Shown in pieces: positions 23,301 through 24,808 of a DNA stretch of 24,808 bases. Made by a program: the position numbers and the translations under genes. The stretch comes from JBBDKV01 sp040879165 (GTDB lineage: Bacteria > Patescibacteriota > Microgenomatia > UBA1400 > PJMF01): NCBI GenBank assembly GCA_040879165.1, contig JBBDKV010000018.1, positions 1 through 24,808 on the forward strand. The letters are read 5' to 3'. Every line of letters starts with the position of its first letter. Position 1 is the first letter of the stretch. A model generated the notes under the pieces. It had not been told where the DNA came from. It saw only the letters and a program-made list of their open reading frames with translations, and ran no database searches.

Positions 23301-24808
23301 ATCAGATCGCATCAGTATTTCCAATGGTGATGGAACGAGCGGTAATCCCACCATAGATATTGCCAGTAGTTATGTGGGTCAAGCCAGCATTACCACCCTG
23401 GGCACAATTGGAACTGGAACTTGGCAAGCAAGCGTGATTAACGAAGCTTACGGCGGTACAGCGCAATCTTCCTACACCACCGGCGACATGCTCTATGCTT
23501 CTGGCACTAACACACTAGCCAAACTGAGTGTGGGGTCAAATGGACAAATTTTAGGAGTATCGAGTGGCGTCCCTTCTTGGCAAGACGCCTTTGGCCTCGG
23601 CTCTCGCTGGGCAAATACGGACAATGTCTATCATCCAGGTAACGAATTTGCAGACGTTGTTGACTTAACACTGGGAGGTACTTCCACTGCTAGCGCCAAT
23701 ATTCACCTCAGATCTGATGGCAGAGGCTTTTTTGGCAATGATTTACATGTCCAAGCTGGTGGCTCGCTGGACACAAATGCAGCTGGTACCCTAACCATCG
23801 GTGGCTCGAATCAAACTGGACTTACTCTAGGTCGCTCTGGACAATCTACTAACATTGCTAATCTTACCACTGATGGCGTAGTGTACACCTCAGGTAGTGA
23901 TGGCACACTCAATACTGAAGCGCAGCTAGCAACCAGTAGAGGTGGTCTTGGTGCGAATGTGACTGCAGCTGGAGCAGGAGAGTTACTCTACTCTACTGCG
24001 ACCACAACCTACGATTCACTAGCTGCGGGAACTTCTGGGCAAGCACTGGTTTCTGGAGGAGCTGGTGCTCCTAGTTGGGGAACGCTGGGACTGACCTATG
24101 GAGGTACTGCAGATGATCTATCTGGTACTGCTGCTGGAGGTGTAATTTTTAAGGGAATCAGTGCCTTAGGAGCAACTGCGGCTGGAACGAGCGGGCAGCT
24201 CTTACAATCCAATGGCAGCAGTGCTCCAAGTTGGGCAGACGCCTTTGGCCTCGGCTCTCGCTGGGCAAATACGGACAATGTCTATCATCCAGGTAACGAA
24301 TTTGCAGACGTTGTTGACTTAACACTCGGAGGTACTTCTACCGCCAGCGCCAATATTCACCTCAGATCAGATGGTCAGGGATACTTTGCGGGGAATGTGG
24401 GGATTGGGACGAGTAATCCTGCGCGTAAACTTGAAATTGCTGATTCTGGAGCTTTCCCACTGAGCCTGTACAGAAGCACCAACACTGCTCTGTCTGGGGT
24501 GGCCTTAGAATTTACTCTACAAGATTCAAATAATGCTCGTCAGGTCTATGGTGACATATATGCCGGTATCACTACTAATACTGCTGGATCTGAGGATGGA
24601 TTCTTAGGCTTTAGAACTGCTAGTGTTGGAAATGTAGCTGAAAGAATGCGCATTAACCCCACAGGGAATGTAGGGATTGGAACCACAGACCCCGCTGACT
24701 TTAAATTACAAGTTCGAGGCAGTATTGGTCCACAAACTAATGATACGTATGACCTTGGCTCCGACTCACTTCGCTGGGCTGAAGCACATGCTACTAATTT
24801 TTATCAAA
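20356..24808 (+). CDS. Giant surface fibre with Xer-type DNA-binding-like N-terminus (3' end outside window)
   Basis: At least 1484 codons, open to the window edge. Order: a helical N-terminus; residues about 105-200 match the SAM-like core-binding domain of tyrosine recombinases (FLQHFLLALKDDNCSQSTI, NYRSDIKQFLLFA, GLTQQSVKRKLASLNQFGHW) but no catalytic R..HxxR..Y domain follows; a low-complexity and basic stretch (200-300); a membrane helix (about 308-330). Then comes an extracellular part: a beta domain (347-455, SLSFQGRLTDTARNPIT ... PRQAIKSVAYALN) often seen at the head of such fibres, followed by Gly/Ser/Thr-rich repeats including GNVGIGT units (from residue 576) and DTYDLGSDSLRWAEA near the window end, as in phage tail-fibre-like proteins with S74-type chaperone ends. 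Arg/Lys on the N-side of the helix predict an N-in, C-out topology. ATG 20356 has AAAGG 4 nt upstream; an in-frame TGA lies at 20305. Confidence 0.85.
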   Translation, partial: MNLVQIQSTSFQPMHNSTAPNGLPTSVFFLFSTYLRDRNVPTPDQKQLELLFDRLLARTSLDSLEKNPANALLSSLSKSHVGQPLPAKHFERLQAFCTYVPQSQAETFLQHFLLALKDDNCSQSTIKNYRSDIKQFLLFADFGSIDSCITKPKVDDFLKKQVAKGLTQQSVKRKLASLNQFGHWLERTGVARARAYAWLDDLNHNYPNPSPRSEATSAARAFWLNMTSLFKPKLKPQISSKIDQSNAFSIPFVPTPSTTEPVSLDKNSSESSKRPTARRFQELRHQLKESQRLAYAVLSGNRSNPAAVYIQGFLFFILFLGMGYFGYQQLFVEPPQPLAYPSTLTRPNRSLSFQGRLTDTARNPITSATDMRFRLYDTGPGTGGTLLWDSGTCSVTPDQDGIFASGLGDDCGSEISDDVFSENANVWLEVEIETETLTPRQAIKSVAYALNSETLQGFPPADPATENTVLVMNNSGQVQLGTTNPELIATGDSFTITADSLTLETTSGTDGDIVLSPDGLGEIIAESYIAAPGATLSATYAGGTALTLRAGPSATANIMSWTDSSNTTLGVIDESGNVGIGTNDPSRLLHVAGDMRLTAALYDGNNEAGTNGQLLSSTGTGTDWIDAGALGTDDQTLAEVLGEGNTSGGNDVVLSTTDEIRFYDDDADQRIYASSDGVLEIDSTTTRISQLTTNGVVYTSGSNGTLNSEAQLATSRGGLGANVTAAGAGELLYSTATTTYDSLAAGTSGQALVSGGAGAPSWGTLGLTYGGSNADLSSAAQGGVIYKGASALAGTAAGTSGQLLQSNGSSAPSWVDVFGLGSRWANTDNVYHPANEFADVVDLTLGGTSTASANVHLRSDGRGFFGNDLHVQAGGALDTNAAGSLTIGGSTQNALTLGRSGATTTINGSSIVLGTQGTSSTHALQAGRLVNTDNGLTGGGALTSDLTLELTGQALALHNFSSTGIMVRTGASSFAARSIAGTSDRISISNGDGTSGNPTIDIASSYVGQASITTLGTIGTGTWQASVINEAYGGTAQSSYTTGDMLYASGTNTLAKLSVGSNGQILGVSSGVPSWQDAFGLGSRWANTDNVYHPGNEFADVVDLTLGGTSTASANIHLRSDGRGFFGNDLHVQAGGSLDTNAAGTLTIGGSNQTGLTLGRSGQSTNIANLTTDGVVYTSGSDGTLNTEAQLATSRGGLGANVTAAGAGELLYSTATTTYDSLAAGTSGQALVSGGAGAPSWGTLGLTYGGTADDLSGTAAGGVIFKGISALGATAAGTSGQLLQSNGSSAPSWADAFGLGSRWANTDNVYHPGNEFADVVDLTLGGTSTASANIHLRSDGQGYFAGNVGIGTSNPARKLEIADSGAFPLSLYRSTNTALSGVALEFTLQDSNNARQVYGDIYAGITTNTAGSEDGFLGFRTASVGNVAERMRINPTGNVGIGTTDPADFKLQVRGSIGPQTNDTYDLGSDSLRWAEAHATNFYQ
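22441..22667 (+). repeat. Fibre repeat A, copy 1
   Basis: Encodes VYTSGSNGTLNSEAQLATSR, then GGLGANVTAAGAGELLYST, then SLAAGTSGQALVSGGAGAPS and WGTLGLTYGG. Copy 2 lies 1437 bp downstream (23878-24104). The last 89 bp are almost identical between copies. Confidence 0.85.
22801..22941 (+). repeat. Fibre repeat B, copy 1
   Basis: Encodes FGLGSRWANTDNVYHPANEF and then DLTLGGTSTASANVHLRSDG. Copies 2 and 3 are at 23584-23724 and 24238-24378. Confidence 0.85.
23584..23724 (+). repeat. Fibre repeat B, copy 2
   Basis: Same unit as copy 1, with HPGNEF in place of HPANEF. Nearly identical in DNA sequence to copy 3, 654 bp downstream. Confidence 0.85.
23878..24104 (+). repeat. Fibre repeat A, copy 2
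   Basis: Second copy of the unit at 22441-22667. The first 138 bp differ at many third codon positions and the rest is nearly identical. Confidence 0.85.
24238..24378 (+). repeat. Fibre repeat B, copy 3
   Basis: Third copy. It is followed by GYFAGNVGIGTSNPARKLEI rather than the GFFGNDLHVQAGG extension seen after copies 1 and 2. Confidence 0.85.

Overview
The window looks like a chromosomal stretch of an ultra-small Candidate Phyla Radiation (Patescibacteria) bacterium. This is an inference. It rests on the mix of compact single-copy housekeeping genes (ndk, argS, leuS), a ComEA/ComEC DNA-uptake set, and long runs of lineage-style surface proteins (DUF916-like membrane proteins, a very large fibre with GNVGIGT repeats) that have no close model-organism counterpart. 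The standard bacterial code fits: TGA ends vapB and does not interrupt the long frames. No tRNA, rRNA, CRISPR array or insertion sequence was recognised.

Left part (1-10.8 kb), mostly on the minus strand. ndk is followed on the plus strand by a VapBC-type toxin-antitoxin pair, whose toxin end overlaps the end of a convergent M16 zinc peptidase gene. Behind the peptidase lies argS, and the two are separated by a perfect 25-bp inverted repeat. After a 510-bp gene-free stretch comes a minus-strand run leuS - comEA - comEC (membrane half) - separate ComEC-type metallo-beta-lactamase gene. ComEC is thus split into two genes. The leuS leader carries a possible 15-codon leader peptide followed by a minus-strand intrinsic terminator, an arrangement that resembles attenuation.

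Middle part (11.1-18.4 kb), plus strand. Six closely packed genes encode a cell-surface system: a polytopic membrane protein with a coiled-coil tail, then two successive modules, each a small secreted protein followed by a DUF916-like protein with one C-terminal membrane anchor, and finally a 663-residue multidomain surface/membrane protein. The two secreted proteins are paralogous in their C-terminal halves, and so are the two anchored proteins, so the pair appears to have been duplicated. A good promoter (TTGTCA-18-TATAAT) precedes the second module.

Right part (18.4 kb to the end). A 0.7-kb gene-free region is followed by a minus-strand PaaX-like (winged helix plus Cas2-like) regulator. 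Divergent from it is a giant plus-strand reading frame that runs off the window (at least 1484 codons). It joins a Xer/integrase-type SAM-like core-binding domain (no catalytic domain) to a single membrane anchor and a long repetitive extracellular fibre. The motif TTACCGCA and close variants recur around the regulator: three copies at exact 22-bp spacing downstream of it, one over its start codon and two in the divergent intergenic region. This suggests a local regulatory circuit for the fibre. This regulator, motif and DNA-binding-domain fibre combination is the best candidate in the window for an undescribed system.
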